DNA from: Verrucosispora sp. NA02020
GTDB lineage: Bacteria > Actinomycetota > Actinomycetes > Mycobacteriales > Micromonosporaceae
Length of the DNA stretch: 64,000 nucleotides
Direction: 5' to 3'
Assembly (NCBI RefSeq): GCF_013364215.1
Contig: NZ_CP054923.1
Coordinates: 1,240,001-1,304,000, forward strand
The notes under the pieces were generated by a model. It had not been told where the DNA came from and made no database searches. It saw only the letters and a program-made list of their open reading frames with translations. Every line of letters starts with the position of its first letter. The stretch's first letter is position 1. This document shows, piece by piece, positions 1 to 9,010 of this stretch. Position numbers and translations under genes: made by a program.

Positions 1-1
1 C

Positions 2-142
2 TGCGGCCTCGCCGACCGGGTCGGCCGGATCGCGCCGGGGTACGACGCCGACCTGCTCGCGGTGCACGGTGACCCGACCGTCGAGCCCGGTGCGCTGCGG
101 CGGGTGGCCGCCGTCCTCCGTGCCGGGCAACGGGTGCGGTGA
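2..142 (+). CDS. Amidohydrolase family protein, C-terminal end only
   Basis: Only the last 46 codons are in the window, ending at TGA 140-142; the gene enters from the left edge. The visible tail contains GRIAPGYDADLLAVHGDPT, the C-terminal signature of the amidohydrolase/imidazolonepropionase-type metal hydrolases, where the strand after the barrel returns to the composite domain. Substrate cannot be told from this fragment. It reads in the same direction as the aromatase/cyclase that follows 84 bp later, but nothing ties it to polyketide synthesis. Confidence 0.75.
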   Translation, partial: CGLADRVGRIAPGYDADLLAVHGDPTVEPGALRRVAAVLRAGQRVR

Positions 143-226
143 CTCTTCCAACGACTCTCCACCCGACGCCGATGGGCGCACGGGAGGCTCGACGGGTACC
201 CCGACCGAGCCGGCAGGAGGTCTCCC

Positions 227-1177
227 GTGTCCGATCCCACCGTCCACACCACACGGCACACCGTCGACGTGAACGCGCCCGTCGACGCGGTGTACCCGAT
301 CATCGCCGACGTCACCCGCTGGCCGTACACGTTCGCTCCCACCGTCCACGTCGACCTGCTCGACCGGGACGACGACGGGCCGCAGCAACGTGAACGGCTG
401 CGGCTCTGGGCCACCGCCAACGGGGTGGTGCGCTCCTGGATCTCTCGTCGGACACTGACACCGGCCGAGGGCCGGATCACGTTCCGGCAGGAGGTGTCGG
501 CGGCGCCGGTGGCTTCGATGGGCGGCGAGTGGCTGCTCGAACAACTCGACGGCGGCACCCGGGTCGTCCTGCTGCACGACTACTCCGTCGTGGACGACGA
601 TCCCGACGCCGCCGCCTGGGTGGCGCGGGCCGTCGAGCACAACAGCACCGCCGAGCTGGCGGCGCTGCGCGCGGCGGCGGAGTCCGCCGATGACGGCACC
701 CTGCTCTCCTTCGCCGACGAGGTGTACGTGGCCGCCCCGGCACCGGAGGTGTACGACTTCCTGTACCACGCCGACCGCTGGCGGGAGCGGTTGCCACACG
801 TGGCCCGGGTGGAGCTGACCGAGGACGAGCCCGGCGTGCAGATCCTGGAGATGGACACCGTCGCGCCGGACGACAGTGTGCACACCACCCGGTCGGTGCG
901 GGTCTGCTTCCCGTCCGACCGGATCGTCTACAAGCAGACGGTGCTGCCGCCGCTGCTCGCGGCGCACACCGGCACCTGGACGCTGCGCCCCGAGCGCGAC
1001 GGTGTGGTCGCCACGTCGCACCACACGGTCGTGCTGCGCCCGGACCGGGTCGGCGCGCTGCTCGGCGACTCGGCGACCCTCGCCGACGCCCGGGACCTGG
1101 TCCGCCGCTCGCTGGGCACCAACAGCCGTCGCACGTTGGAGCAGGCACGTCGCCACCTGCAACCGGTGGCCGACTGA
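227..1177 (+). CDS. Didomain polyketide aromatase/cyclase (SRPBCC fold)
   Basis: 316 residues with two START/SRPBCC (polyketide cyclase) domains, about residues 4-145 and 160-305. Each begins with the repeated pattern of a hydrophobic strand, then PxxVYxxxxDxxRWxxxxP (VDAVYPIIADVTRWPYTFAP and PEVYDFLYHADRWRERLP). Such enzymes fold and aromatise the first ring of the ACP-bound poly-beta-ketone. Didomain members of the ActVII/DpsF type usually serve C9-reducing systems, which fits the SDR at 13688. The GTG start is chosen because AGGAGG lies at 215-220. It converges on the ACP gene across a strong hairpin. Confidence 0.93.
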   Translation: MSDPTVHTTRHTVDVNAPVDAVYPIIADVTRWPYTFAPTVHVDLLDRDDDGPQQRERLRLWATANGVVRSWISRRTLTPAEGRITFRQEVSAAPVASMGGEWLLEQLDGGTRVVLLHDYSVVDDDPDAAAWVARAVEHNSTAELAALRAAAESADDGTLLSFADEVYVAAPAPEVYDFLYHADRWRERLPHVARVELTEDEPGVQILEMDTVAPDDSVHTTRSVRVCFPSDRIVYKQTVLPPLLAAHTGTWTLRPERDGVVATSHHTVVLRPDRVGALLGDSATLADARDLVRRSLGTNSRRTLEQARRHLQPVAD

Positions 1178-1198
1178 TCGCGAGCTTTGCCGCGCGGC

Positions 1199-1250
1199 GC
1201 AGCGTGACGGGCGCGGCGGGCCGACCGGCCCGCCGCGCCCGTCACGCTGC
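1199..1250. terminator. Bidirectional terminator hairpin between converging polyketide genes
   Basis: A perfect GC-rich inverted repeat with 23-bp arms (1199-1221 and 1228-1250) and a 6-nt loop fills the gap between the aromatase/cyclase stop at 1177 and the ACP stop at 1251. No T-run follows on either strand, as is common in actinomycete terminators. Confidence 0.8.
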
Positions 1251-1514
1251 TCAGACCCCGGTCGCCGTCCGGTTGACGTAGTCCAGCAGCGACCGTGGTG
1301 TGTCGCAGCTCTCGACCACCTCGTCCGGCAGCGTCACGGCGTACTCGCGGGAGATCCGGGAGACGGTCTCCAGCAGGGCGAGCGAGTCGAAACCCAGGTC
1401 GACGAAGGGGGTGTCCAGGATCTCGCGATCCAGGTCGACGGAGTCGTCCTCGCCGGCCGACGCGCGCAGGATGCGGCGCAGGTCGTCGAGGTGGAGCGGC
1501 TGGTCGGCGGTCAT
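1251..1514 (-). CDS. Type II polyketide acyl carrier protein
   Basis: 87 residues, the usual size of a stand-alone type II ACP. The phosphopantetheine site is DLGFDSLALLE, with the modified serine at residue 44. It tethers the growing poly-beta-ketone for the ketosynthase/chain-length-factor pair. It is the last gene of the leftward unit acyltransferase, KS-alpha, CLF, ACP. The ATG at 1514 leaves a 31-bp gap after the CLF stop, with a purine-rich stretch ahead of it. Confidence 0.95.
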   Translation of the reverse strand: MTADQPLHLDDLRRILRASAGEDDSVDLDREILDTPFVDLGFDSLALLETVSRISREYAVTLPDEVVESCDTPRSLLDYVNRTATGV

Positions 1515-1545
1515 GGGCGTCCTTTCGGGTCGGTGTCGGTGCGGG

Positions 1546-2757
1546 TCACGGGGCGACGCGGCGGAGCACGGCGGCGGCGTTGAAGCCGCCCCGGCCCCGG
1601 GCCACCACCAGCACGCGGTGCAGCGGCAGTGACCGGGGCTCGCCGGTGACCAGGTCGATCGGGCAGTCGGGGGCGGGTGCGTCCACCCCGACGGTGTGCG
1701 GCGCGACGCCGTCGCGGATGGCGAGCAGCGCGGTGGCGAGATCCAGTGCGGCGGCACCGGCCTGGAGCCGGCCGACCGTGCTCTTGGGCGCGGTGACCGG
1801 CACCCGTCGTGGCCCGAACACCTCCGCCAGGTCGGCCGCCTCGGTCCGGTCGGCCACGCGGTCCCCGGCGCCGTCGGCGAAGACCAGGTCCACGTCTGCG
1901 GGCGTGATGCCGGCGTCGCGCAACGCGCCGGTGATCGCGCGGCGCAGCCCGGTCGCGGGCACACCCGCCGGGTCGAACGTCGCCGCGTAGCCGGCCAGTT
2001 CGCCGTAGACCCGGGCGCCCCGGGCCCGCGCGGACTCCGCGTCCTCCAGCACCAGGTGCGCGCCCCCCTCGCCGGGCACGGCACCGTCGGCGTCCACGTC
2101 GAACGGCAGGTACGCCCGACTTGGGTCGTCGCGGGTGCTGAACCCGCCGGTGCTGAGCCAACCGGCGAGGCCGAGCGGGCAGAGTGCGCCGTCGACGCCG
2201 CCGGTGAGCACCACCGGGGTGCCCCTACGGATCTGCCGTCGCGCGTGCCCGACCGCGTCGAGCCCGCCCGCGTGGTCGGTCACCAGGGCGGCCCCGGGCC
2301 CCCGCAGATTGTGCCGGATCGAGATCTGGCCCGAGTTGACCGCATAGAACCAGGCGAAGGACTGGTAGGCGCTGACGTGGCTGCCGCCCTTGCTCCAGAG
2401 GTTCTCCAGTTCCCGCTGCCCGAACTCGAAGCCGCCCATCGAGGAGGCGGTGGCCACGCCGACGTCGTACCGGACGCCCTCGACCGCCGGCACCCCGGCG
2501 TCGGTCAGGGCCTGCTCGGCCGCGTACAGGCTCAGTCGGGTCATCCGGTCGGTCTGGGGCAGCAGCCGTCCCGGCAGGTGCTCCTCGGCGACGAAGTCGG
2601 GCACCTCACCGGCGAGCCGCAGCGGGTAGCCGGTGGCGTCGAAGCGGGTGATCGACCGGATGCCGCTGTGCCCCCGCACGGTGGCCTGCCAGTACGCCTC
2701 GACGTCGAGACCGGTGGGTGCGGCCACGCCGAGGCCGGTGACGACCGGGGCGTTCAC
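1546..2757 (-). CDS. Ketosynthase chain-length factor (KS-beta)
   Basis: 403 residues of the KS-beta/CLF family, which pairs with KS-alpha and sets polyketide chain length. It lacks the nucleophilic Cys. The segment [16 protein letters not shown] aligns with the CLF consensus in which Gln stands at this position; here His162 replaces that Gln, which is unusual. The GTG start at 2757 overlaps the KS-alpha stop by 4 bp, the coupled arrangement typical of this pair. Sequence alone does not predict the chain length made. Confidence 0.95.
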   Translation of the reverse strand: MNAPVVTGLGVAAPTGLDVEAYWQATVRGHSGIRSITRFDATGYPLRLAGEVPDFVAEEHLPGRLLPQTDRMTRLSLYAAEQALTDAGVPAVEGVRYDVGVATASSMGGFEFGQRELENLWSKGGSHVSAYQSFAWFYAVNSGQISIRHNLRGPGAALVTDHAGGLDAVGHARRQIRRGTPVVLTGGVDGALCPLGLAGWLSTGGFSTRDDPSRAYLPFDVDADGAVPGEGGAHLVLEDAESARARGARVYGELAGYAATFDPAGVPATGLRRAITGALRDAGITPADVDLVFADGAGDRVADRTEAADLAEVFGPRRVPVTAPKSTVGRLQAGAAALDLATALLAIRDGVAPHTVGVDAPAPDCPIDLVTGEPRSLPLHRVLVVARGRGGFNAAAVLRRVAP

Positions 2758-4022
2758 GCCGCCCGCCGATCGGGCCGGGCCAGCACCACCGCGCTCTGGA
2801 AGCCACCGAATCCGCTGCCGACGCTGAGCACCGTGTCGGTGCGGTGCTCGCGGGCGACGTTCGGCACGTAGTCGAGGTCGCACTCGGGGTCGGGTACGTG
2901 CAGGTTGGCCGTGGGCGGCACCAGGTGGTGCTCCATCGCCAGGGCGCAGGCCACCAGTTCCAACGCCCCGATCGCGCCGAGCGAGTGCCCGATCATGGAC
3001 TTGATCGAGCTGACCGGCACCCGGTGGGCGTGTGCGCCGAGGCTGCGTTTGAAGGCCGCCGTCTCGTGCCGGTCGTTCTGCTTGGTGCTGGACCCGTGGG
3101 CGTTGACGTAGTCGACCTGCTCGGGAGCCAGGTGCGCCTCGGCCAGCGCCACCCGGATCGCCTCGGCCATCTCCACGCCGTCGGCGCGCAGCCCGGTCAT
3201 GTGGTAGCCGTTGCAGCGGCTGCCGAAGCCGGCGACCTCGGCGTACACCGGGGCGCCCCGGCGGCGGGCGTGCTCCAGCTCCTCCAGGACCAGCACTCCG
3301 GCGCCCTCGCCGAGCACCAGGCCGTTGCGCGTCGAGTCGAAGGGACGCGACGCGTGTTCCGGGTCGTCGTTGCGCGGGCTGGTGGCCTTGATGGCGTCGA
3401 AGCAGGCCAGGGTGATCGGTGAGATCGGCGCGTCGGTGCCGCCGGTGACCACCACGTCGGCGCTGCCCTCACGGATCAGTTCGGCGCCGTGCCCGACCGC
3501 GTCGAGGCCGGAGGTGCAGCCGTCGGAGACCAGGGCGACGGGTCCCTGCGCGCCGACGACGTGTGCCACCTCGGCCGCCACCGCGCTGGGCACGAACCAG
3601 TCGTAGAGCTGCGGCACCGCGTACGTCGGGTCGACCAGCCAGGAGCGCCCGCCGTCGCTGAGCACGACGTACTCCCGCTCCATGCTGGTGGTGCAGCCGA
3701 CCGCGCAGCCCAGCGACACCGCCACCCGGTGGCCCTCCTCGCCCGGCAGGTCGAGCCCGCTGTCCGCGACCGCCTCCCGGGCGGCGACCACGGCGAACTG
3801 CGTGGCCCGGTCCATCCGCCGGGCCTCCTGTGGACCGAGCCCGGCCTCGACCGGGTCGAAGTCGCACTCGGCGGCGATGCGCGAGCGGTAGGGCGACGGG
3901 TCGAAGGCGGTGATGCCCCGGGTTGCGGTGCGGCCTGAGGAGAGCAGGTCCCAGAACTGCTTGACGGTGCTACCACCCGGGGCGACGGCCCCGAGTCCGG
4001 TGACGACCACGCGACGGCTCAT
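2754..4022 (-). CDS. Type II polyketide ketosynthase alpha subunit
   Basis: 422 residues, full length for a KS-alpha. The catalytic set is intact: Cys169 in [14 protein letters not shown], His309 in [12 protein letters not shown], Lys341 and His346 in [14 protein letters not shown]. It decarboxylates malonyl-ACP and condenses it onto the growing chain together with the CLF encoded immediately downstream (4-bp overlap). The acyltransferase gene lies 23 bp upstream. ATG 4022 begins the canonical [11 protein letters not shown]. Confidence 0.97.
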   Translation of the reverse strand: MSRRVVVTGLGAVAPGGSTVKQFWDLLSSGRTATRGITAFDPSPYRSRIAAECDFDPVEAGLGPQEARRMDRATQFAVVAAREAVADSGLDLPGEEGHRVAVSLGCAVGCTTSMEREYVVLSDGGRSWLVDPTYAVPQLYDWFVPSAVAAEVAHVVGAQGPVALVSDGCTSGLDAVGHGAELIREGSADVVVTGGTDAPISPITLACFDAIKATSPRNDDPEHASRPFDSTRNGLVLGEGAGVLVLEELEHARRRGAPVYAEVAGFGSRCNGYHMTGLRADGVEMAEAIRVALAEAHLAPEQVDYVNAHGSSTKQNDRHETAAFKRSLGAHAHRVPVSSIKSMIGHSLGAIGALELVACALAMEHHLVPPTANLHVPDPECDLDYVPNVAREHRTDTVLSVGSGFGGFQSAVVLARPDRRAA

Positions 4023-4045
4023 GCTCCGACGGTCGCAGCCGGTGC

Positions 4046-5050
4046 TCAAGCGACGGTCGAGCCCTCCTGGAAACGGAGGCCGCCCACGGCGGTGTGGGCC
4101 GTGGCGACGGCGACCAGGTCCGCGTCGCGGCTGCCGGCGTGTGCCGGGAGCGCGGCCAGTGCCACGCACCGGCCCTGCCGCACCGCCGGGTGGCGGCGGG
4201 CCAGCGCGGTGAGCCCGTGCGGCGCACCGGCCTCGACGAGCACCTGCGGCGCCGTGGCCAGCAGGGTGTCCAGCGCGGCGCCGAACTGGACCGGTGCGGC
4301 CGGTTGGGCGGCCCAGTAGGTCGGGTCGGTGGCCACCTCGGCGGTCATCAGGCGGCCGGTGTAGCAGGAGAACAGCGGCAGGCGCGGCGGGCGCAGCGGC
4401 AGCGTGCGCAGCAGCGGTTCGGCGCGCGCGGCGGCGACGGCGAGCGACGGACTGTGGAACGCGGTGGTCGACCTGGCCCGGCGGCAGGTCACGGCGTCGG
4501 CGCGCAGTCGCTGCTCGACGTGGGCCAGGGGCGTCTCCGGGCCGGCGAGCAGCAGTTGGCCCGGTCCGTTGACCGCGCCGACGACCACCCCGTCACCGAG
4601 GTACGGCCGCACCCGCTCGGGGGTGGCCGCGACGGCGAGCATGCCGCCGGGCGGGGCGTCGGCGAGGTGCCCGAGCCGGTCGCGGAGCACGCGTACCGCG
4701 TCGGGCAGGCTCAGCACGTCGGCGAGCGTCGCCGCCACCACCTCGCCGACGCTGTGGCCGAGCAGGGCCACCGGCTCCGGGCCGTCGTCGAGCAGCGTCC
4801 GCCCGAGTCCCCAGCCGATCGCGAAGAGCAGCGGCTGCGCGCGACGCAGGTCGTCCAGGGGCACGGCCGGGCGGTCGGTGAGCCAGTCGGCGCGGATCGC
4901 GTCGCCCTCCGGGCCCCAGAGCGCGAACACCTCGTCGACGTGGCGGCGGAAACCCGGGTGTCCGTGGTAGAGGCCGGTCGCCGTGCCGGGTCGTTGGGCG
5001 CCCTGGCCGGGGAAGAGCAGGGCCACGCGTCGGGTCGTGGGTGCAGACAT
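4046..5050 (-). CDS. Stand-alone acyltransferase of the polyketide synthase
   Basis: 334 residues of the FabD/AT family. It has the N-terminal FPGQGAQ, the nucleophile elbow GHSVGE with Ser100, and AFHS with His199. Most type II systems borrow the housekeeping malonyltransferase. A dedicated AT beside a KSIII-like protein recalls DpsD/DpsC of daunorubicin and starter-loading ATs elsewhere. The AFHS motif resembles malonyl-type rather than methylmalonyl-type ATs, but specificity is not secure from this. It heads the leftward core operon; the start at ATG 5050 faces a 262-bp divergent promoter region. Confidence 0.9.
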   Translation of the reverse strand: MSAPTTRRVALLFPGQGAQRPGTATGLYHGHPGFRRHVDEVFALWGPEGDAIRADWLTDRPAVPLDDLRRAQPLLFAIGWGLGRTLLDDGPEPVALLGHSVGEVVAATLADVLSLPDAVRVLRDRLGHLADAPPGGMLAVAATPERVRPYLGDGVVVGAVNGPGQLLLAGPETPLAHVEQRLRADAVTCRRARSTTAFHSPSLAVAAARAEPLLRTLPLRPPRLPLFSCYTGRLMTAEVATDPTYWAAQPAAPVQFGAALDTLLATAPQVLVEAGAPHGLTALARRHPAVRQGRCVALAALPAHAGSRDADLVAVATAHTAVGGLRFQEGSTVA

Positions 5051-5099
5051 GTCCCGACCGTCGCACCCGTCCCTTGAGGGCGGCTGAAGGCGTACCCGC

Positions 5100-5128
5100 T
5101 CGACGGGTTCTCGAGTCCCGGCCGAGCA
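5100..5128 (+). promoter_or_regulatory. Candidate SARP operator, three heptamer repeats
   Basis: Three direct heptamers, TCGACGG (5100), TCGAGTC (5111) and CCGAGCA (5122), each separated by exactly 4 bp, give an 11-bp period. This is the arrangement described for SARP activators such as ActII-ORF4 and DnrI (consensus near TCGAGNN). They lie between the divergent AT and KSIII genes, oriented toward KSIII. Two SARPs are encoded in the same locus. No convincing -10 was identified. Confidence 0.55.
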
Positions 5129-5312
5129 CGCCGCGCGACCGTGGCGGTACGCGACGGCGGTGCCGAGGCGAACCCCCGGCGCGCTCCGCGCCATCGCCCG
5201 CCCCACGACCGGCCGGCGATCCGCCGCCGGACCGACGCCACGAGCGACGATCCGGCGGCGGTGGACGGCCGGAGCCCGTCGCGATCCGGTGATCCGAGGG
5301 AGCGGCAGACAG

Positions 5313-6344
5313 ATGCGATTCGACGGGGTCCGGGTGGCCGGCGTGGCCGCGTACGTGCCGGGGCGGACGCGGGTGGTCGACGCGGTGGCAGACGGCCGGT
5401 GCAGTCAACGGCTCGCGACGCAGACCGGCCTGCACGCGGTGAGCGTGTCGACCGAGGAGTCCGGTCCGGAACTGGCGGTACGCGCCGCCGAGCTGGCCGT
5501 GAAACGCTCCGGGCACACCCCGGACGAGGTGGCGCTGCTGTTGCACGCCACCGTCTACCACCAGGGACACGACGTGTGGGCGCCGGCGTCGTACATCCAG
5601 CGGATGGTGCTCGGCAACCGCTGCCCGGCGTTGGAGATCCGTCAGCTCTCCAACGGTGGACTCGCCGCCCTCGATCTGGCGGCGGCGTACCTCACCGCCG
5701 CGCCGCGACGTGCCGCGGCGCTGCTCACCACCGGGGACAGGTTCTGCGCGCCGGGCTTCGACCGGTGGAACAGCGACCCCGGCACGGTCTACGGCGACGC
5801 CGGTACGGCGCTGGTGCTCTCCCGGGACACCGGGTTCGCGCGTCTGCTGAGTCTGGTGACGGTCTCCGAGCCGGACCTGGAAGGGCTGCACCGTGGCGAC
5901 GACCCGTTCGGTGTCGCGCCGTTGGCGCAGCGGCAACCGGTGGACCTGGAGGCGGTCAAGAAGGCGTTCGTCGCCCGCACCGGCGTGTCGTACAGCATCA
6001 CCCGCGTGGTGGCGGGCCAGGCGGAGGCGGTGGACCGGGCGCTCGCCGAGGCCGGGCTGGCCTTCACCGACGTGGACCGGTACGTGTTGCCGCACTTCGG
6101 GTTGCGCCGGCTCACCTCGTCGTACCTGCGGCCGTGGCAGGTGGACCGGGCCGTCACCACCTGGGACTGGGCCAGCACGGTCGGCCACCTCGGGGCGGGC
6201 GACCAGTTCAGCGGCCTCGCGCATCTGGTGGAGACCGGGACGCTGCGCCCCGGCGAGCGGGTGCTGCTCGCCGGGGTCGGAGCGGGATACACGTGGACCT
6301 GTGCGGTGCTGGAGATCGACGAGGTGCCGGGATGGGCGGGGTGA
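5313..6344 (+). CDS. KSIII-like starter-unit enzyme with Ser in place of Cys (DpsC-like)
   Basis: 343 residues of the ketoacyl-ACP synthase III fold. The position of the KSIII nucleophilic Cys is Ser113 in EIRQLSNGGLAAL. A His261 (VLPHFG) is kept, and the usual Asn region reads STVGHLGAGDQ with His292 and Asp297. The DpsC starter enzyme of daunorubicin is known to use a serine nucleophile (Ser118) to load propionate. The resemblance suggests that this protein selects a non-acetate starter. ATG 5313 is the first start matching the family N-terminus; an AGGGAGC stretch lies upstream. It converges on the ABC binding protein with a 13-bp gap. Confidence 0.88.
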   Translation: MRFDGVRVAGVAAYVPGRTRVVDAVADGRCSQRLATQTGLHAVSVSTEESGPELAVRAAELAVKRSGHTPDEVALLLHATVYHQGHDVWAPASYIQRMVLGNRCPALEIRQLSNGGLAALDLAAAYLTAAPRRAAALLTTGDRFCAPGFDRWNSDPGTVYGDAGTALVLSRDTGFARLLSLVTVSEPDLEGLHRGDDPFGVAPLAQRQPVDLEAVKKAFVARTGVSYSITRVVAGQAEAVDRALAEAGLAFTDVDRYVLPHFGLRRLTSSYLRPWQVDRAVTTWDWASTVGHLGAGDQFSGLAHLVETGTLRPGERVLLAGVGAGYTWTCAVLEIDEVPGWAG

Positions 6345-6357
6345 GTCCCGGTGTGCC

Positions 6358-7281
6358 TCAGGCCGCCGGGTTCACCGTCGACCGTTCGACCCCGCTGGCC
6401 TCCAGATGCCACTTGGTCAGGATCCGGCGGTACGTGCCGTCGGCGATCAGCCGGTCCACCGCGGCCCGCAGCGGTTCGGCGAGACCGGCGCCCTTACTGG
6501 TGGCCAGGCCCACGTCGCGGCGGCCCAGCTCGCCGACGAAGCGCAGCCCGGGCTGCTGGCTCGCCGCGTAGCGCAGCACGCTGGAGGTGCTGACCAGGAT
6601 GTCGACGTGGCCCTCCCGCAGGGCGAGGAAGTGCGCGGCGGCGTCGCTGTAGGTGCTGATCTTGTAGGGCTTGCCGGCGTCGACGCAGACCCGCTCCCGC
6701 TGGCGCAGGTCCTGCTCGAAGGTGCTGCCCACGCCGGTGCCGATGGTCAGCCCGCACAGCTGCGACACGTCGGTGACCTCCCGCAACGAGCTGTCGTCGC
6801 GGACCATGAAGCCGGTGCCGTCGGTGAGGTAGACGGTGAAGTCCAGCACCTTCTTGCGTTCCTCGGTGACGGCGAAGTTGGCGGTGCCGACGTCGAACCG
6901 GCCGGCGGTCAGCCCGGTCAGCAGCGACGCGCCGCTGACCTGCTCGCGGCTGACGGTCAGGCCGAGGACCCGGGCCGCCGCGTCGGCGATGTCGATGTCG
7001 ACGCCGCGCGGCGGGCCGCCGTCCTGGGGGTGGAAGGCGATCGGCGGGGTACCCACCGCCGAGCCGACGGTCAACCGGCCCCGCTCACGGATCTCGGCCG
7101 GCAGCAGCGCCGCGATGTCGGGTGCGGCCTGCACCTGCGACACCACGTCCTGGGCGCCGAGGTCGGCGGGCGCCTCCCCGCCGGTGGGGGCCGGCGCGGC
7201 GTGGACGCACGCGGTCAGCAGGCCGAGCACGGCGGCCGCTGTCCCGGCGACCAGCCAGCGGGTGTGACGCGACAAGTACAC
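6358..7281 (-). CDS. Polar amino-acid ABC transporter, substrate-binding lipoprotein
   Basis: 307 residues. The N-terminus has a signal peptide and lipobox LLTAC (Cys25), so the protein is a membrane-anchored lipoprotein. The body is a SBP_bac_3 domain: GRLTVGSAVGTPPIAF opening, GVDIDIADAAARVLG, and a GxNFAVTEERKKVLDFT segment typical of cationic or polar amino-acid binders. The GTG 7281 start has AGGAGA 7 bp upstream. It is the last gene of a permease-ATPase-binding protein set 3' of the LLM gene. The ligand is not predictable. Confidence 0.9.
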   Translation of the reverse strand: MYLSRHTRWLVAGTAAAVLGLLTACVHAAPAPTGGEAPADLGAQDVVSQVQAAPDIAALLPAEIRERGRLTVGSAVGTPPIAFHPQDGGPPRGVDIDIADAAARVLGLTVSREQVSGASLLTGLTAGRFDVGTANFAVTEERKKVLDFTVYLTDGTGFMVRDDSSLREVTDVSQLCGLTIGTGVGSTFEQDLRQRERVCVDAGKPYKISTYSDAAAHFLALREGHVDILVSTSSVLRYAASQQPGLRFVGELGRRDVGLATSKGAGLAEPLRAAVDRLIADGTYRRILTKWHLEASGVERSTVNPAA

Positions 7282-7289
7282 GTTGTCTC

Positions 7290-8087
7290 CTAACGGTGGA
7301 GGATGGTGGCGAAGAACCGGGCGGTGCGCTCCTCGCGGGGGCGGTCGAGCATCTCGGCTGGTGGCCCCTGCTCGACGATGCGACCCCGGTCCATGAAGAC
7401 GATCTCGTCGGCGACCTCGGCGGCGAAGCGCAGCTCGTGGGTGACGATCAGCATCGTCATGCCGCCCGCGGCGAGGTCGCGGACCACCGCGAGCACCTCG
7501 CCGATGAGTTCCGGGTCCAGCGCGCTGGTCGGCTCGTCGAAGAGCATCACCTTGGGACGCAGCGCCAGGGCGCGGGCGATGGCGACGCGCTGCTGTTCGC
7601 CGCCGGAGAGCTCGCGCGGGTAGGAACGCTCCTTGTGTGCCAGGCCGACGCGGTCCAGCAACTCGCGGGCGCGGGCGACCGCCGCGTCACGCGGCAGCCG
7701 CTGCACCGCGATGGGCGCCTCGACGAGGTTCTGCACGACGGTCAGGTGCGGGAACAGGTTCAGCGCCTGGAACACCATCCCGACCTCGGTACGGTGCCGG
7801 GCCAGCAGCCGTGGTGACGCCTCGACCAGTCGGCCGCGCCGCAGCACGTGGCCGACCGGACGGCCGTCGACCAGGACCATGCCGGCGTCGGCCCGTTCGA
7901 GGCGGTTGACGCAGCGCAGCAGCGTGCTCTTGCCCGAGCCGGACGGGCCGACGACGCAGGTGACGGTCCCCCGGTCGACGGTGAGGTCCACGCCGTCGAG
8001 CACGGTGGTGGCGCCGAACGCCTTGCGGACGCCGACGAGCTGCACCATCGGCCGGAGCGGGTCGTCGTCGTGCACCGTGGCGCTCAC
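7290..8087 (-). CDS. Polar amino-acid ABC transporter ATPase
   Basis: 265 residues, GlnQ/HisP type. Walker A is GPSGSGKST, the Q-loop is [12 protein letters not shown], the signature is [15 protein letters not shown], and Walker B is [12 protein letters not shown], followed by the switch VTHE. The GTG at 8087 overlaps the permease stop by 4 bp. It powers uptake by the permease encoded upstream and the lipoprotein encoded 8 bp downstream. Confidence 0.95.
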   Translation of the reverse strand: MSATVHDDDPLRPMVQLVGVRKAFGATTVLDGVDLTVDRGTVTCVVGPSGSGKSTLLRCVNRLERADAGMVLVDGRPVGHVLRRGRLVEASPRLLARHRTEVGMVFQALNLFPHLTVVQNLVEAPIAVQRLPRDAAVARARELLDRVGLAHKERSYPRELSGGEQQRVAIARALALRPKVMLFDEPTSALDPELIGEVLAVVRDLAAGGMTMLIVTHELRFAAEVADEIVFMDRGRIVEQGPPAEMLDRPREERTARFFATILHR

Positions 8088-9001
8088 CGTTCCACCCCCT
8101 CGGCGAGGGCGCGCAGGCGGGCGCGCAGCGGGAGACCGTTCCGGCCGCTGCCCCGCCCGAAGTAGCGTTCGAGGAGATATTGCAGTCCGCTGAGGATGGT
8201 GGTGAAGACCAGGTACCACAGCGTCGCCACGAGCAGCAGCGGAATCACCAGGTAGTTGCGGTTGTAGATCAGTTGGACCGAGAACAGCAGGTCCTGTCCG
8301 GCGATCACGCTCACCACCGAGGTGCCCTTGAGCAACGCGGCGGCCTGGTTCGCCGAGGGCGGCACGATGGCGCGCATCGCCGGTGGCAGCACGATCCGCC
8401 ACAGCGTCCGCGTCCGCGACAGTCCCAGCGCCTGGGCCGCCTCGGTCTGCGACTTGTCCACCGACAACAGCCCGGCCCGCACGATCTCGCTGGCGTGCGC
8501 CGCCTCGTGCAGGGTCAGGCCGATGACCGCGGCGAGGAAGCCGTTGATCAGACCTCGGGTCTGCACGTCCAGCAGGGTCGGGCCGAACGGCACCTCGACG
8601 GTGATGCGGGGGTAGAGCAGCGAGATGTTGTACCAGAACAGGAGCTGCACCAGGATCGGCACGGACCGGAACAGCCAGGTGTACCCCCAGCTCACCGACT
8701 GCAACAGCAGGCTGCCGGAGAGCCGCATGACCGCCAGCAGCGTACCCAGGGCGAAGCCGCCGACCAGCGCGATCGCGGTGAGCAGGAGGGTGATCCGGAG
8801 CCCGTCGAGGATGACGTCGGCGGTGAGGTACTGGGCCACCACGTCCCACTGGAGTGCGGGGTTGCGGGCCAGGTTCTGGAGTGCGAACAGCAGCACCACC
8901 AGTCCGGCCAGCGCGGCGACCCGGCGGCTGCGCCGGTACGCGGGTGGGGCGGGCGGGGCGGTGAGGTAGGTGTCGGTCGGTACGACCGTGTGGGTGGTCA
9001 C
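8084..9001 (-). CDS. Polar amino-acid ABC transporter permease
   Basis: 305 residues of the HisM/GlnP family with about five to six hydrophobic spans. The conserved cytoplasmic loop LSVDKSQTEAAQALGLSRTRTLWRIVLPPAMR carries the EAA motif that contacts the ATPase. One permease is present, so the channel is probably a homodimer. The GTG 9001 start follows the LLM stop by 9 bp, so it is co-transcribed with the monooxygenase and reductase genes. This hints that the carrier supplies, or exports with, something used by the polyketide locus. Confidence 0.93.
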   Translation of the reverse strand: MTTHTVVPTDTYLTAPPAPPAYRRSRRVAALAGLVVLLFALQNLARNPALQWDVVAQYLTADVILDGLRITLLLTAIALVGGFALGTLLAVMRLSGSLLLQSVSWGYTWLFRSVPILVQLLFWYNISLLYPRITVEVPFGPTLLDVQTRGLINGFLAAVIGLTLHEAAHASEIVRAGLLSVDKSQTEAAQALGLSRTRTLWRIVLPPAMRAIVPPSANQAAALLKGTSVVSVIAGQDLLFSVQLIYNRNYLVIPLLLVATLWYLVFTTILSGLQYLLERYFGRGSGRNGLPLRARLRALAEGVER

Positions 9002-9010
9002 CGGTGGCCG

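Noticed and set aside
189..210. Possible SARP repeats upstream of the aromatase/cyclase (TCGACGG near 189)
   Set aside because: The next similar heptamer is 12 or more bases away and does not keep the 11-bp period.
477..1148. Long open frames antisense to the aromatase/cyclase and to most other genes
   Set aside because: They have Arg/Pro/Ala-rich products with no family motifs and mirror the third-position GC of the true gene on the other strand.
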